A stretch of 59,530 nt of DNA. It comes from Komagataeibacter oboediens (GTDB taxonomy: Bacteria > Pseudomonadota > Alphaproteobacteria > Acetobacterales > Acetobacteraceae). Where the stretch lies: assembly GCF_003207815.1 (NCBI RefSeq), contig NZ_NKTX01000017.1, forward strand, positions 1-59,530. Reading direction: 5' to 3'. Both the position numbers and the translations under genes were made by a program. The notes under the pieces are model-generated. The model worked only from the letters and a program-made list of their open reading frames with translations, was not told the origin of the DNA and did not search any database. Of this stretch, positions 8,086 through 16,464 are shown piece by piece. Numbering within the stretch: position 1 is the stretch's first letter; each line of letters opens with the position of its first letter.

Positions 8086-9015
8086 ATGCAGCCACCCACA
8101 TCCCTGCCACCACACAGCCCCATGGCGGAACGGATTGCCCGCGTCTATCCGGATCTTACGCAGGCGCTCAGGGATCTTGCCGATTTCGTGGTGGATGAGC
8201 CCATCAACGCCGCACGGCTGAGCATTCATGACATTGCAGCCCATGTCGGTGTTTCGACCGCAACCGCCAACCGGCTGGCGCGTGCGCTGGGATTTTCCGG
8301 CTATGCGGCATTCCGGGCGGAACTGATCCGCAGTTTTGAATCCGCTTTCGTGCCGGTTGACCGCCTGATCAGGAACCTGGACGGACGGTCGAACGCGCTG
8401 GAAGTCATGGCCGCCTCCCTGCAGGAGGACGTGCGCAATATTGAGGCAACAATGCGCGGACTATCCGCAGAGGGCTGCAGCAATGCCGTCCAGGCCATCC
8501 TCACGGCACGGCGCATTTATGTGGTTGGCATGGAAAATGGCAGTCATCTTGCAGCCATGCTGTCCAACGGCCTTGATATCTACCGTGACAATATTGATTC
8601 CGTTGGCATTACAGGCGGTGGGGTCAGCGCCGCACGCAGGGTGCGCCGATATGGCAGCAAGGACCTGGTCATTGCGGTGGCCTTCCCGCGTTATATGGCT
8701 GACACGATCACGGTGGCACGGGATGCCCGGGCACAGGGCGCGCGTGTCATGGCGATTACCGACAGCCCGGCTTCACCACTGGCGGCCCTGACCGATCTTG
8801 TCCTGTATGTCACGGCAGAGCGTCAGTTTGCCGCCAATTCGGATGCAAGCGTTCTGGCGATGATGGAAGCACTTTGCGCGGCGGTTGCCCACAGCACGCG
8901 CGGCGCGGCAGATTCCGCCAACAAGTATACACGCACGATCCTGCGTTGGCTCGATATGGAATCACGCCCCGGCAACCCCGGCGGGCCCAAGCGGGCGACC
9001 GCACCACGGAAATAA
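8086..9015 (+). CDS. RpiR-family transcriptional regulator (HTH plus SIS domain)
   Basis: 309 aa. The N-terminal helix-turn-helix (IHDIAAHVGVSTATANRLAR) with the GFSGYAAFR segment is typical of RpiR regulators; the C-terminal half (about residues 130-270) is a sugar-isomerase SIS domain with RRIYVVGMENGSH and ITDSPASPLA. RpiR proteins usually sense a phosphosugar and control nearby catabolic genes. It is 239 bases after the lactonase in the same direction and is the only regulator of the 1.9-9.0 kb cluster, so it probably controls the divergent transporter. An internal ATG at 8122 is a possible alternative start because no strong ribosome-binding site precedes 8086. Confidence 0.88.
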   Translation: MQPPTSLPPHSPMAERIARVYPDLTQALRDLADFVVDEPINAARLSIHDIAAHVGVSTATANRLARALGFSGYAAFRAELIRSFESAFVPVDRLIRNLDGRSNALEVMAASLQEDVRNIEATMRGLSAEGCSNAVQAILTARRIYVVGMENGSHLAAMLSNGLDIYRDNIDSVGITGGGVSAARRVRRYGSKDLVIAVAFPRYMADTITVARDARAQGARVMAITDSPASPLAALTDLVLYVTAERQFAANSDASVLAMMEALCAAVAHSTRGAADSANKYTRTILRWLDMESRPGNPGGPKRATAPRK

Positions 9016-9060
9016 GTAAAAGATTAATTCAGAATACAATATTCATATTTCATGGATACT

Positions 9061-9106
9061 GCTTTTTGAAAAAGCAGCCTGTCTGAAGCTTTCTGAAAAC
9101 AGCTTC
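9061..9106. repeat. Acetic-acid-bacterium type palindromic intergenic repeat
   Basis: GCTTTTTGAAAAAGC (9061-9075) is an uninterrupted palindrome with a one-base centre, followed by GAAGCT (9085-9090) pairing with AGCTTC (9101-9106) and then an A/T-rich tail. Elements of this composition are scattered between genes in Komagataeibacter and Gluconacetobacter genomes. It may also act as a terminator for the RpiR gene. Confidence 0.6.
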
Positions 9107-9308
9107 ACCAAAAACTTTCCATATGGTTTTCAGGACATGTCACAGGCAGAGGGTCGGGAAGAGGCTACCTGTGAATCTGGTGAAGTCAAAAATGTAAACG
9201 ACTGCCCATTTCCTGTTGTCGTTTCTGCATGTCCTGTGCCTGGAAACCGCATCTTCCTGATCCAGGCACATAAATATCAAACGCGCCAACCATATTCTTT
9301 TGTCGAAA

Positions 9309-9336
9309 GGAAAGCCTGATCCCGTTCAGGCTTTCC
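9309..9336 (-). terminator. Hairpin terminator of the TonB receptor gene
   Basis: A perfect 11-bp stem, GGAAAGCCTGA (9309-9319) with TCAGGCTTTCC (9326-9336), loop six bases, 11 bases beyond the stop of the leftward receptor gene. A strong U-tract is missing, so termination may be partial. Confidence 0.65.
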
Positions 9337-9347
9337 GTCCACTGGCT

Positions 9348-11870
9348 TCAGAAACCTGTCGAAACCGTTACCATCGCGGCAAATGTACTGGCGACGTAAT
9401 AGGCTGGCGAGTTCTGCGCGACTGTCTGACCATTGGCGGCCGTCGTCTGATAGGCGTTGGTAGTTACGGCTTCCACGCCTGACAGATAATGGAAGTCACC
9501 AAGGTTGTAGATGTTCAGCTGGATCTGGGGATGCTTGAGATACCAGACGTTTTTCAGACGATACCCAAGGGTCAGGTCAAGCTGGCCATGGGCGGGCAAG
9601 GCCTCGGTATTCATTTCGTCGGCCCACTGTTTTCCAGTCCAGTGGTAACGCAGGCTGCCGAAGATATGGCCATCATCATAGTTCAGTGCCGCGTTGACCA
9701 TCCATTCGGGGGCCAGAACCGATGTTTTACCCTTCGTATGAATTGTCGATATGGCGCCGTTTTCGGTTACCGCCGTCACATCATTATCTTCTGACGCATG
9801 CAGGTAGGATGCTGAAACGTAAGGCGAGAAGTGATGCCATGGGCGCGTGCTGAATTCCATGTCCGCGCCGCGCAGCGTATTGCCGCCACCGTTCAGGGTG
9901 GTCTGGTAGGCAACGGTATTCGAACCGCTACCCATATTGATCACCGAGTTGAGGTTACGGTTCGTGATATTGATATTATACAGCGATACGGCAAAATTCA
10001 GCAGCGACCCGTAGTGGCGGAAGCCCAGTTCTTCCGTAATGGCGTATTCGTTCTTGGTGTTATACCCGCCCGGATAACCCGTGCCATCCCACGGGTTGTT
10101 ATAGAACCCCGTGAAGTAGGTGGACGCCGACGGCATCTTGAAGTTTGTCGTGCCGGAAATATAGACCTGATCATGCTGGTTGATCTTGTAGCTGGCCGAT
10201 ACGCGCGGTTCCGGAACAGCGGTATTCATGCCGACGCGATAGGGGAAGTCGGAGCTTGATCCCGCGCCAGGCAGGTTGTTGGTGCCGCCACGGTTGACAA
10301 TGACTTCACGGAAACCGGCACTCAGTTTCAGCCTGTCATGAAGATACGATGCCGAATCACCGAAGTAGATGCCGTTTGTCTGCGTGATCAGGTGGTAGTT
10401 CACCCCATACAGGATGTTCCCGCCCGATGTGCGCAGCTTGCCGCTGCCCCACACGCTGTTGGGCGATCCGTCCGTTCCGTACTGGGAATAGGTCTCGCTT
10501 TCATAGTCATCGTTATAATCATACCACCAGCCAAGGGTCAGCTTGTTGTGGCGATCGGCCTTGAAATCCACCGATGCATTGATGCCGGGGTGGAATTCGA
10601 TTTCCGTATAATAAGCCTGTCCATTGAAATAGCCGTCAGACGTCTGGCCCGGATAGGGAAGGGCGATGGACTGCCCGGGATAGGCCTGCGACACGGTTTC
10701 CGACCCGGTATAGAAGGTGGATGCCGTCCCGGGGAAGGACGAACCATAGCCGCCGCCACCCGCACCATAATAGAAGTACGGCGATACATGCAGCTTCCAG
10801 CGATCCGACAGCTTGAAATGCATGGGCATGACAAGGATCAGGTTGCTCCATCCACCTTCCGAGCTTTTCCAGTAGGAAGATGGGTCGGATTTGTCACCTG
10901 TATACTCGCTCAGGCCCTTGATGCCCCCCTGTTGCCAATCTGCCATGCTGGGGTTGGTATAGCCGGGCGTGTTGTTTTCGTTATAGGCCTCGACAAAGCT
11001 GACCGAGTTCCCGTCACCCCATTCCTTGACGAATTTGGAATCGATATGACGGCGCTGGCCCGACCCGTAACCACGCCACACATCCCATGTCGCGTTGGAA
11101 TAGGAGATATAGCCACGCAGGCCGGTATTGCCGATGTCACCTGTTTCCAGACGGATGAATTCACGGTTCGTGCGATGCGATCCATATGAATAATCAACCA
11201 GGCCACCATAATGGTGGGAGGGGTTGATTGTCTTCACGTTCATCGTGCCGGCCGTGGCGTTTGCCAGCGGCGCATTGATGTCCGACTGCCCCTGCGACAG
11301 CTGCACTTCCTGATAGTTTTCGGTATCGCCCCATTCCGTTGTATACGGGGTATAGGTGTCAACGTCCGCGATCGGCGCGCCTTCATACAGGTACCCGATT
11401 TCAGACTGCTGCATGCCACGGACATTGATCGATGTGGCATCGGACAGCCCGAACGGATCGGACGATGCGATATTGGCACCCGGTGCAAACTGCAGCATCT
11501 GTGCCGCGGATGTGGCGGGCGCCAGCTTCGAAATGAAATCACGGCTGACCGTGGTCTGGGACTTGGCCTCGGTCTCACGGTGCATCAGGCCGCCGCCCAT
11601 CGCCCGGCCGGTCACGCCGTCGGCGCTGACGCCGCTGCTGGTGACACGGATATGTTCCGCAGCAGGCGCAGCCTGAACGCCGTTGACGGGCGTTGCGTCA
11701 GTGGCCGGGTTTGCTTTCGAGGCAGGCGTTGACGCATGCGCACGACCAGTTGCGCGCGCATGCGAGGCCACGGTTGCCGTCTGGGCGCTGGAGGTTGCGC
11801 TCTCCGCTATTCCGACCGTGGACAGGGCGGTACTGGCCGCCAGAATTTTTGTAATACGCCAGCTGATCAA
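9348..11870 (-). CDS. TonB-dependent outer membrane receptor
   Basis: 840 aa with an N-terminal export signal, an Ala/Thr-rich linker, a plug domain (about residues 100-215, with VSRDFISKLAPATSAAQML and INVRGM) and a long beta barrel ending in the terminal aromatic residue (VSTGF) required for outer-membrane insertion. It should import a substrate too large or too scarce for porins using TonB energy. The best start is a TTG at 11870, preceded by GAAGGG at suitable distance; no in-frame ATG is nearby. A palindrome shared with the thiamine-pyrimidine genes lies in its promoter region (12003-12012), suggesting that it belongs to the same regulon and may carry thiamine or a related pyrimidine. 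The ligand is otherwise unknown. Confidence 0.92.
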   Translation of the reverse strand: MISWRITKILAASTALSTVGIAESATSSAQTATVASHARATGRAHASTPASKANPATDATPVNGVQAAPAAEHIRVTSSGVSADGVTGRAMGGGLMHRETEAKSQTTVSRDFISKLAPATSAAQMLQFAPGANIASSDPFGLSDATSINVRGMQQSEIGYLYEGAPIADVDTYTPYTTEWGDTENYQEVQLSQGQSDINAPLANATAGTMNVKTINPSHHYGGLVDYSYGSHRTNREFIRLETGDIGNTGLRGYISYSNATWDVWRGYGSGQRRHIDSKFVKEWGDGNSVSFVEAYNENNTPGYTNPSMADWQQGGIKGLSEYTGDKSDPSSYWKSSEGGWSNLILVMPMHFKLSDRWKLHVSPYFYYGAGGGGYGSSFPGTASTFYTGSETVSQAYPGQSIALPYPGQTSDGYFNGQAYYTEIEFHPGINASVDFKADRHNKLTLGWWYDYNDDYESETYSQYGTDGSPNSVWGSGKLRTSGGNILYGVNYHLITQTNGIYFGDSASYLHDRLKLSAGFREVIVNRGGTNNLPGAGSSSDFPYRVGMNTAVPEPRVSASYKINQHDQVYISGTTNFKMPSASTYFTGFYNNPWDGTGYPGGYNTKNEYAITEELGFRHYGSLLNFAVSLYNINITNRNLNSVINMGSGSNTVAYQTTLNGGGNTLRGADMEFSTRPWHHFSPYVSASYLHASEDNDVTAVTENGAISTIHTKGKTSVLAPEWMVNAALNYDDGHIFGSLRYHWTGKQWADEMNTEALPAHGQLDLTLGYRLKNVWYLKHPQIQLNIYNLGDFHYLSGVEAVTTNAYQTTAANGQTVAQNSPAYYVASTFAAMVTVSTGF

Positions 11871-11989
11871 TGGTTTTACCCTTCGCTGATAACGGCCACT
11901 TGATTATGATTTCGTAACATATCAGTCAGGTTCGGTTTGCCTAAGGTAAAAGTTGACCATCCGTACGACATTTTTGGGTATGATGCATT

Positions 11990-12014
11990 TATACAACATG
12001 TTTTGTATACAACA
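11990..12014. promoter_or_regulatory. GntR-type operator TTGTATACAA in the receptor/oxygenase intergenic region
   Basis: A 10-bp perfect palindrome TTGTATACAA at 12003-12012, plus a direct repeat TATACAACA at 11990-11998 and 12006-12014 (16-base step). The same core occurs at 16403-16416, 24314-24323 and 24471-24480. Operators of this shape fit FCD-type GntR regulators, one of which is encoded at 29721-30443. Confidence 0.6.
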
Positions 12015-12101
12015 CGGCCCGGGCGCGGTCTGTTTGTGCCCCGGGATCCATGCTAAATGCATCATGCGATACGAACCCGACAGAAAAGTAGAGCAAGTGC
12101 C

Positions 12102-13190
12102 ATGTCCGTAAATCCATCCATCCTGGTAGGGGACCCCGCCCCATGGTTTGTGCAGCAGGGGTCCGACGCACATGGCGACTATCATTTCGACAAGGCCGCC
12201 GGACGTTACAGCGTCCTTTTCTTCTTTCACTCCAGTCTGGAATCGGATGTCACCCCCAGCCTTGAACGGCTGGCGGCCCACGGTTCGCGCATTGACGGCA
12301 TCCATACTCTTTTCTTCGGCGTTACGAACGACCCGCAGGACAGGGAGCGACTGCAGGCGCTGTCATCCAACCCTGCCATAAGGTTTTTCTGGGATACGGA
12401 CTGCAAGGTCAGCACCCTGTACGGCTTTGCCGCCGATACGCGCCCGTTCTGGCTGCTGGTTGATCCCATGCTGCGAGTCCGCGCGGTCTTCCCCCACGGC
12501 CCGCATGTCATTGATGAGATCCTGCCCATCCTCGCCGCCATTCCATCCATGATGATGCGTGAGACATCCGGACCTGTTCCCGCGCTGATCCTGTCTGATG
12601 TATTCGAACCCGAATTCTGCGACCGGCTGATACGTCATTATAAGGAAAAAGGTGCGCGACCATCGGGCATATTCATGGAAAATACGCCCGGCCGTTCGGT
12701 GCCCGTGCTGGATTCCATGTTCAAGCGCCGCCGTGACTGCCCCATTGAGGACGCACACCTGGTCAATCAGGTGCAGTTACGCATCACACGGCGAATCGTT
12801 CCCGAAATACGCAAGGTTTTCCAGTTCAACGCAACACGGCTGGAACGCCTGATCATTGCCTGTTACGCGGCCCGTGAACGCGGGCGGTTTGGTCCCCACC
12901 GTGATGATACCCTGACAGCCGCCGCCCACCGGCGTTTCGCGGTGTCCATCAACCTCAATGACGCCTTTGCCGGCGGGCAGGTCACATTTCCTGAATTCAG
13001 TCCGCGTGGCCTGGCGCCCCCGGCTGGCGGCGCACTCGTATTCTCCTGCGGCCTCATGCACAAGGTCGAGCCCATTACACAGGGGGAACGTTTTGCATGC
13101 CTGACCTTCCTTTATGATGAGGAAGCCGCACGCATACGCGAAGCCAACTGGCAGGCCGCGCGCGCGTCACGGCGCAACACGGCGGGCTGA
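12102..13190 (+). CDS. Fusion of a cysteine-less peroxiredoxin-like domain and a 2OG-Fe(II) oxygenase
   Basis: 362 aa from the ATG at 12102; an ATG at 12057 would add 15 unlikely residues. Residues 1-150 have the AhpC/TSA peroxiredoxin outline (LVGDPAPWF near the start, FFFHSSLESDVTPSLERL, then FWDTDCKVSTLYG), but the peroxidatic cysteine position in the active-site loop is Ser/Thr. Residues about 160-345 are a prolyl-4-hydroxylase/PiuC-like dioxygenase with the iron ligands H266 and D268 (FGPHRDD), H320 (LMHKVEP) and the 2-oxoglutarate arginine R330 (GERFACL). PiuC-type oxygenases often stand next to TonB receptors, as here. Substrate unknown; hydroxylation of an imported small molecule or of a protein are both possible. 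Confidence 0.82.
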   Translation: MSVNPSILVGDPAPWFVQQGSDAHGDYHFDKAAGRYSVLFFFHSSLESDVTPSLERLAAHGSRIDGIHTLFFGVTNDPQDRERLQALSSNPAIRFFWDTDCKVSTLYGFAADTRPFWLLVDPMLRVRAVFPHGPHVIDEILPILAAIPSMMMRETSGPVPALILSDVFEPEFCDRLIRHYKEKGARPSGIFMENTPGRSVPVLDSMFKRRRDCPIEDAHLVNQVQLRITRRIVPEIRKVFQFNATRLERLIIACYAARERGRFGPHRDDTLTAAAHRRFAVSINLNDAFAGGQVTFPEFSPRGLAPPAGGALVFSCGLMHKVEPITQGERFACLTFLYDEEAARIREANWQAARASRRNTAG

Positions 13191-13322
13191 CCGATGCGCA
13201 TGGCGCGGGCCATATCGACGGGCGGCGTGTCACGGTGCCCTGCGTACCCGTGCAATTGCCATGCCCGGATTCCATTCATACGGTGGTGAAACGATGATCA
13301 TGACACAAGCGAATCGAAACCC

Positions 13323-14696
13323 GTGGCAAAGATAGAAGGTGCCGGTCCGGAAACCGTCGAACGCCCCGTGCCGCCAGAATTGCAGACCATGTCTGCCGAC
13401 CGGATATTCTGGAGTCATTTCTCCCCCAACCTCGCGCCGGCGGCGTGGGTCATTGGCGTGCTGGTGGTCAGCCTGGGGCTGGGCGGCTGGTCCGCCTTTG
13501 TGGTCCTGCTGATCGGCAACGTGCTGGGGGCCCTGCCGGTCGCAGCCTGCGCGGTCATGGGGCCGGATACCGGATTGCCGCAGATGGAAGCATCGCGGTT
13601 TTCCTTCGGCAGCAGGGGCAAACGCCTTCCCGCCCTGATCAACTGGGTGAACTGCATTGGCTGGGATGCCGTCAATAACGTCCCGTCTGCCATAGCACTC
13701 ATCCTGCTGGTGCAGACATGGGGCATGACCCTGCCATTCTGGCTTGCGATGGCGATTCTGGCGTTGGCGCAGCTTCTGGCCAGTGCCGCCGGGCACGACA
13801 CCGTGCAGACCATTGAGAAATATCTTGGGTGGATTCTTCTGGCGGCCTTTGCATTTAGCGGGTGGATGGCCGTCACGCATCGACCCGATGGCACACCGAT
13901 GGTCGCCGCCCGTCCCGCACCGGACGGTGCGCATATCCTGCTGGCACTGGGCGCGGTCAGCAGTTTCACGCTGGCCTGGACGGCCTATGCATCGGATTAC
14001 ACGCGCTATGTCTCGCGCCGGACCGGGCGGGGCAAGGTGTTTGCGCTGACTTTTGGCGGCATATTCAGTTCCGCCATGCTCATGGAACTGTTCGGGCTGC
14101 TGACGGGCGCCATGATCGCCAGCCCTTCGCCGGAATCCGTCATTCTTGCCCTGCAGTCCTGGATGGGGCCGCTGGCACCCGTTGCCCTTGCGGCCATCGC
14201 GCTGTCATCCATCGCCATCAACGCGGCCAATGACAATACGGCCGCTTATGCCCTGATCTCCGCCGGGTCACGGCTGCCCCGTCCGCTCAGCGCCGTGCTG
14301 ACGGCTGGACTGGCCTATGTGCTGGCCGTCATGGGGGAAGGGCGTTTTACGACCCTGTATGAAAACGCCCTGCTGATGGCGCTGTACTGGATTGCCCCAT
14401 GGTGCGGGATCGTCCTGACGGACTGGTACGCCCGACCTCCTTCCCTGAAAGCGCGCCGCATGGTGACCCCGCAGGGCTGGAGTCCGTCCGCCATCCTGTT
14501 TGTTGCCGTGACGGTGGCCACGATCATCCTGTTCTCATCCACGCCGCTATATATCAGCCCTGTCGCCCGCCTGCTGCAGGGGGCTGACATTGGCTATTTC
14601 GTTGGTTTTGCAATGGCCGCGACCGGCCAGTATCTTCTTCTACGCCAGCAGGCGCGAAAGTACCGCCTGACCGGCATCAAGGTGACCCAGGCATGA
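13323..14696 (+). CDS. codB: NCS1 family cytosine/purine permease, CodB-like
   Basis: 457 aa with about twelve membrane segments and the NCS1 pattern: an acidic/proline-rich N-terminus before RIFWSHFSPNLAP, then INWVNCIGWDAVNNV and TAYASDYTRYVSR. CodB imports cytosine with a cation. The gene overlaps codA by ATGA, so permease and deaminase form one unit as in enteric bacteria. The start is a GTG at 13323 without a clear ribosome-binding site, so the exact N-terminus is uncertain. It lies 132 bases after the oxygenase fusion in the same direction and may be cotranscribed. A methylated or otherwise substituted aminopyrimidine is a possible alternative substrate, given the neighbouring thiamine-pyrimidine genes. 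Confidence 0.85.
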   Translation: MAKIEGAGPETVERPVPPELQTMSADRIFWSHFSPNLAPAAWVIGVLVVSLGLGGWSAFVVLLIGNVLGALPVAACAVMGPDTGLPQMEASRFSFGSRGKRLPALINWVNCIGWDAVNNVPSAIALILLVQTWGMTLPFWLAMAILALAQLLASAAGHDTVQTIEKYLGWILLAAFAFSGWMAVTHRPDGTPMVAARPAPDGAHILLALGAVSSFTLAWTAYASDYTRYVSRRTGRGKVFALTFGGIFSSAMLMELFGLLTGAMIASPSPESVILALQSWMGPLAPVALAAIALSSIAINAANDNTAAYALISAGSRLPRPLSAVLTAGLAYVLAVMGEGRFTTLYENALLMALYWIAPWCGIVLTDWYARPPSLKARRMVTPQGWSPSAILFVAVTVATIILFSSTPLYISPVARLLQGADIGYFVGFAMAATGQYLLLRQQARKYRLTGIKVTQA

Positions 14697-15973
14697 TGGA
14701 TCTCGTTCTTACCAATGCAACGCTACCCGACGGCACGCGCGCCGATATCGCAATCCGCAATGGGCTGATTGCCGACATCGCGCCCCGGTTCACTGGTGAG
14801 GCCGGGCGGAAGATAGACGTGGGCGGCCACCTTGTTTCCCCCCCGTTCGTGGATTCGCACTTCCATCTGGATTCCACGCTTACGGCCGGGATCATACGGC
14901 ACAACACCAGCGGTACGCTGGCGGAAGGCATTGCAATCTGGAAGGAACTGAAACCGACCCTGACCGAGGAAGACATCTATAACCGGGCAAAACGCCTGTG
15001 TGAAATGGCGATTGCCAAGGGAAACCTGGCCATTCGCAGCCATGTCGATACCAGCCCGGAGGAGCCGCGCGCCGTGCGCGCGCTGCTGGCACTGCAGAAA
15101 GACATGAAGCCGTGGATCGACATCCAGCTGGTCGCGTTCCCGCAGGATGGATTTTTCCGCATGCCGGGGGCGGCGGCACGTCTGGAGCACGCGCTGGACA
15201 TGGGGGTGAATCTGGTCGGGGGCATACCGCATTTCGAACGGACCACCAACGAAGGCACGCTGTCGATTGAAGCCCTGTTCCGCATTGCGGCGGATCGGGG
15301 GCTGAGTGTCGACATGCATTGCGATGAGACGGATGACGCATCTTCCCGTCATGCCGAAACCATGGCGGCCTGCACGATCCGCTACGGCCTGCAGGGCAGG
15401 GTGGCCGGGTCCCATCTTGCATCGATGCATTCGATCGACAATGCCTATGCTGGCAAGCTGATCGGGATGCTGGCGGACTCCGGAATGGGCGTTATCGCGA
15501 ATCCGCTGATCAACATCACGTTGCAGGGGCGCTATGATACCTATCCCAAGCGGCGGGGCCTTGCACGGATTCGCGAACTGGTGCAGGCGGGCGTGCCGGT
15601 CGGTTTCGGTCATGACTGCGTCATGGACCCGTGGTACCGCCTTGGCAGCCATGACATGCTGGAAGTGGCCTCAATGGGCGCGCATGTCGGACATATGACC
15701 GGTGAGGAAGAACTGCTGGACTGCTACCGCGCCGTGACGGAAAATGCAGCACGTATCATGGAACTTGACGGATACGGCCTGGCGGTGGGCAAGCGGGCGG
15801 ATATGGTGGTGCTGCAAGCATCTTCCCCGATCGAGGCACTGCGGCTGCGTCCCACCCGTCTGTATGTAATCCGGGCGGGAAAGGTCATTGCGCAAAGCCC
15901 CGCGCAGACAACCACCCTGCATCTCGATACCCCGTTTGAGGAACAGCCAATCCGGGATTCCGGGCAGAACTGA
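14693..15973 (+). CDS. codA: Cytosine deaminase, CodA type
   Basis: 426 aa. Very close to Escherichia coli CodA through most of its length. The residues of the metal and substrate site are all present with a constant offset of about five: H56 and H58 (DSHFHLD), Q151 (AFPQDG), H209 and E212 (DMHCDE), H241 (GSHLASMHS) and D308 (GFGHD). It converts cytosine to uracil and ammonia in the cytoplasm and may accept related 4-aminopyrimidines. Translation is coupled to codB. A second ATG directly follows the first, so the start is 14693 or 14696. The usual downstream genes for uracil breakdown are not in the window. Confidence 0.92.
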   Translation: MMDLVLTNATLPDGTRADIAIRNGLIADIAPRFTGEAGRKIDVGGHLVSPPFVDSHFHLDSTLTAGIIRHNTSGTLAEGIAIWKELKPTLTEEDIYNRAKRLCEMAIAKGNLAIRSHVDTSPEEPRAVRALLALQKDMKPWIDIQLVAFPQDGFFRMPGAAARLEHALDMGVNLVGGIPHFERTTNEGTLSIEALFRIAADRGLSVDMHCDETDDASSRHAETMAACTIRYGLQGRVAGSHLASMHSIDNAYAGKLIGMLADSGMGVIANPLINITLQGRYDTYPKRRGLARIRELVQAGVPVGFGHDCVMDPWYRLGSHDMLEVASMGAHVGHMTGEEELLDCYRAVTENAARIMELDGYGLAVGKRADMVVLQASSPIEALRLRPTRLYVIRAGKVIAQSPAQTTTLHLDTPFEEQPIRDSGQN

Positions 15974-16024
15974 CCGGCCCGTACCGTCGGACGGTCGTAC
16001 AGAAATCATGACCGTTTCCGAATG

Positions 16025-16111
16025 TCGCCTTTTTGGCAAAAAAGGCGATATGTCCCGACATCTGTCCAGAAAACCTCGACAGAAACATCCGTGGAATTTT
16101 CAGGATGTTTC
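16025..16111 (+). repeat. Paired-hairpin intergenic repeat, copy 2
   Basis: TCGCCTTTTT (16025-16034) pairs with AAAAAGGCGA (16039-16048); then GAAACATCC (16082-16090) pairs with GGATGTTTC (16103-16111) over a 12-base loop. Both stems and the 12-base loop length recur at 1768-1854 in reverse order. The first hairpin also resembles a terminator for codA. Confidence 0.6.
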
Positions 16112-16309
16112 ACTGATCTCTTATTAAAGCAACCGGCCATCATTTTTCCCTGATTCCCATCAGGTTCAGTAACGCGGCGGCCCGATCGGGCTGTCGCGAC
16201 GGAACGCCACGACCCGATCCGGGCAGCATGCCGCGCGTGACGTAATGGCATGGGCAGGCAGGTACGTTCACTCCCAGACCGCTCCGCACGAAACCAAGAA
16301 TAGATTGTG

Positions 16310-16370
16310 GTAATTAATAGATATTACGTAACAGAATATGTAATATTACATTTAAAAATACCTGTAATAC
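16310..16370. promoter_or_regulatory. Array of TGTAAT/ATTACA dyads
   Basis: GTAAT (16310-16314) with ATTAC (16323-16327), then the perfect 14-bp palindrome ATGTAATATTACAT (16338-16351), then TGTAATAC (16363-16370). The regular recurrence suggests cooperative binding of a second regulator different from the one recognising TGTATACA. A related GTAA-N6-TTAC dyad is at 5206-5219. Confidence 0.45.
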
Positions 16371-16402
16371 AATATGTACGTTGCTGATGTGAAATGATTA
16401 GG

Positions 16403-16416
16403 ATATGTATACATAT
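16403..16416. promoter_or_regulatory. GntR-type operator ATATGTATACATAT
   Basis: A 14-bp perfect palindrome with the core TGTATACA, 49 bases before the alcohol dehydrogenase start. It shares its core with sites at 12003-12012, 24314-24323 and 24471-24480, linking this gene to the divergent thiamine-pyrimidine operons. Confidence 0.65.
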
Positions 16417-16464
16417 GTTGATTTATCCTTGTTCATGATCATTTAGAAAATGGGAGAATTGTCC

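Larger units (their letters stand above)
9016..9347. other. Intergenic stretch between convergent genes, repeats only
   Basis: 332 bases between the 3' ends of the RpiR gene and the TonB receptor gene. It contains the hairpin repeat at 9061-9106 and the terminator at 9309-9336. Between them, about 9140-9300, I see no convincing gene, RNA or repeat. Confidence 0.6.
15974..16464. promoter_or_regulatory. Long regulatory region in front of the alcohol dehydrogenase
   Basis: 491 bases without a gene. The left part has a small dyad (ACCGTC-G-GACGGT) and the paired-hairpin repeat copy 2 (16025-16111), which belongs to the 3' end of codA. From about 16300 the DNA becomes strongly AT-rich and holds TGTAAT/ATTACA dyads (16310-16370) and a 14-bp palindrome with TGTATACA (16403-16416), followed by the ribosome-binding site of the next gene. 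This looks like a promoter with two kinds of operator. Confidence 0.6.

Noticed and set aside
8925-8930. GTATAC inside the RpiR coding sequence as a further operator
   Set aside because: The flanks do not extend the palindrome (AGTATACACG) and the site is deep in a gene.
11339-11348. TTGTATACGG inside the TonB receptor gene as an operator
   Set aside because: Half of the palindrome is missing and the codons fit the protein sequence.
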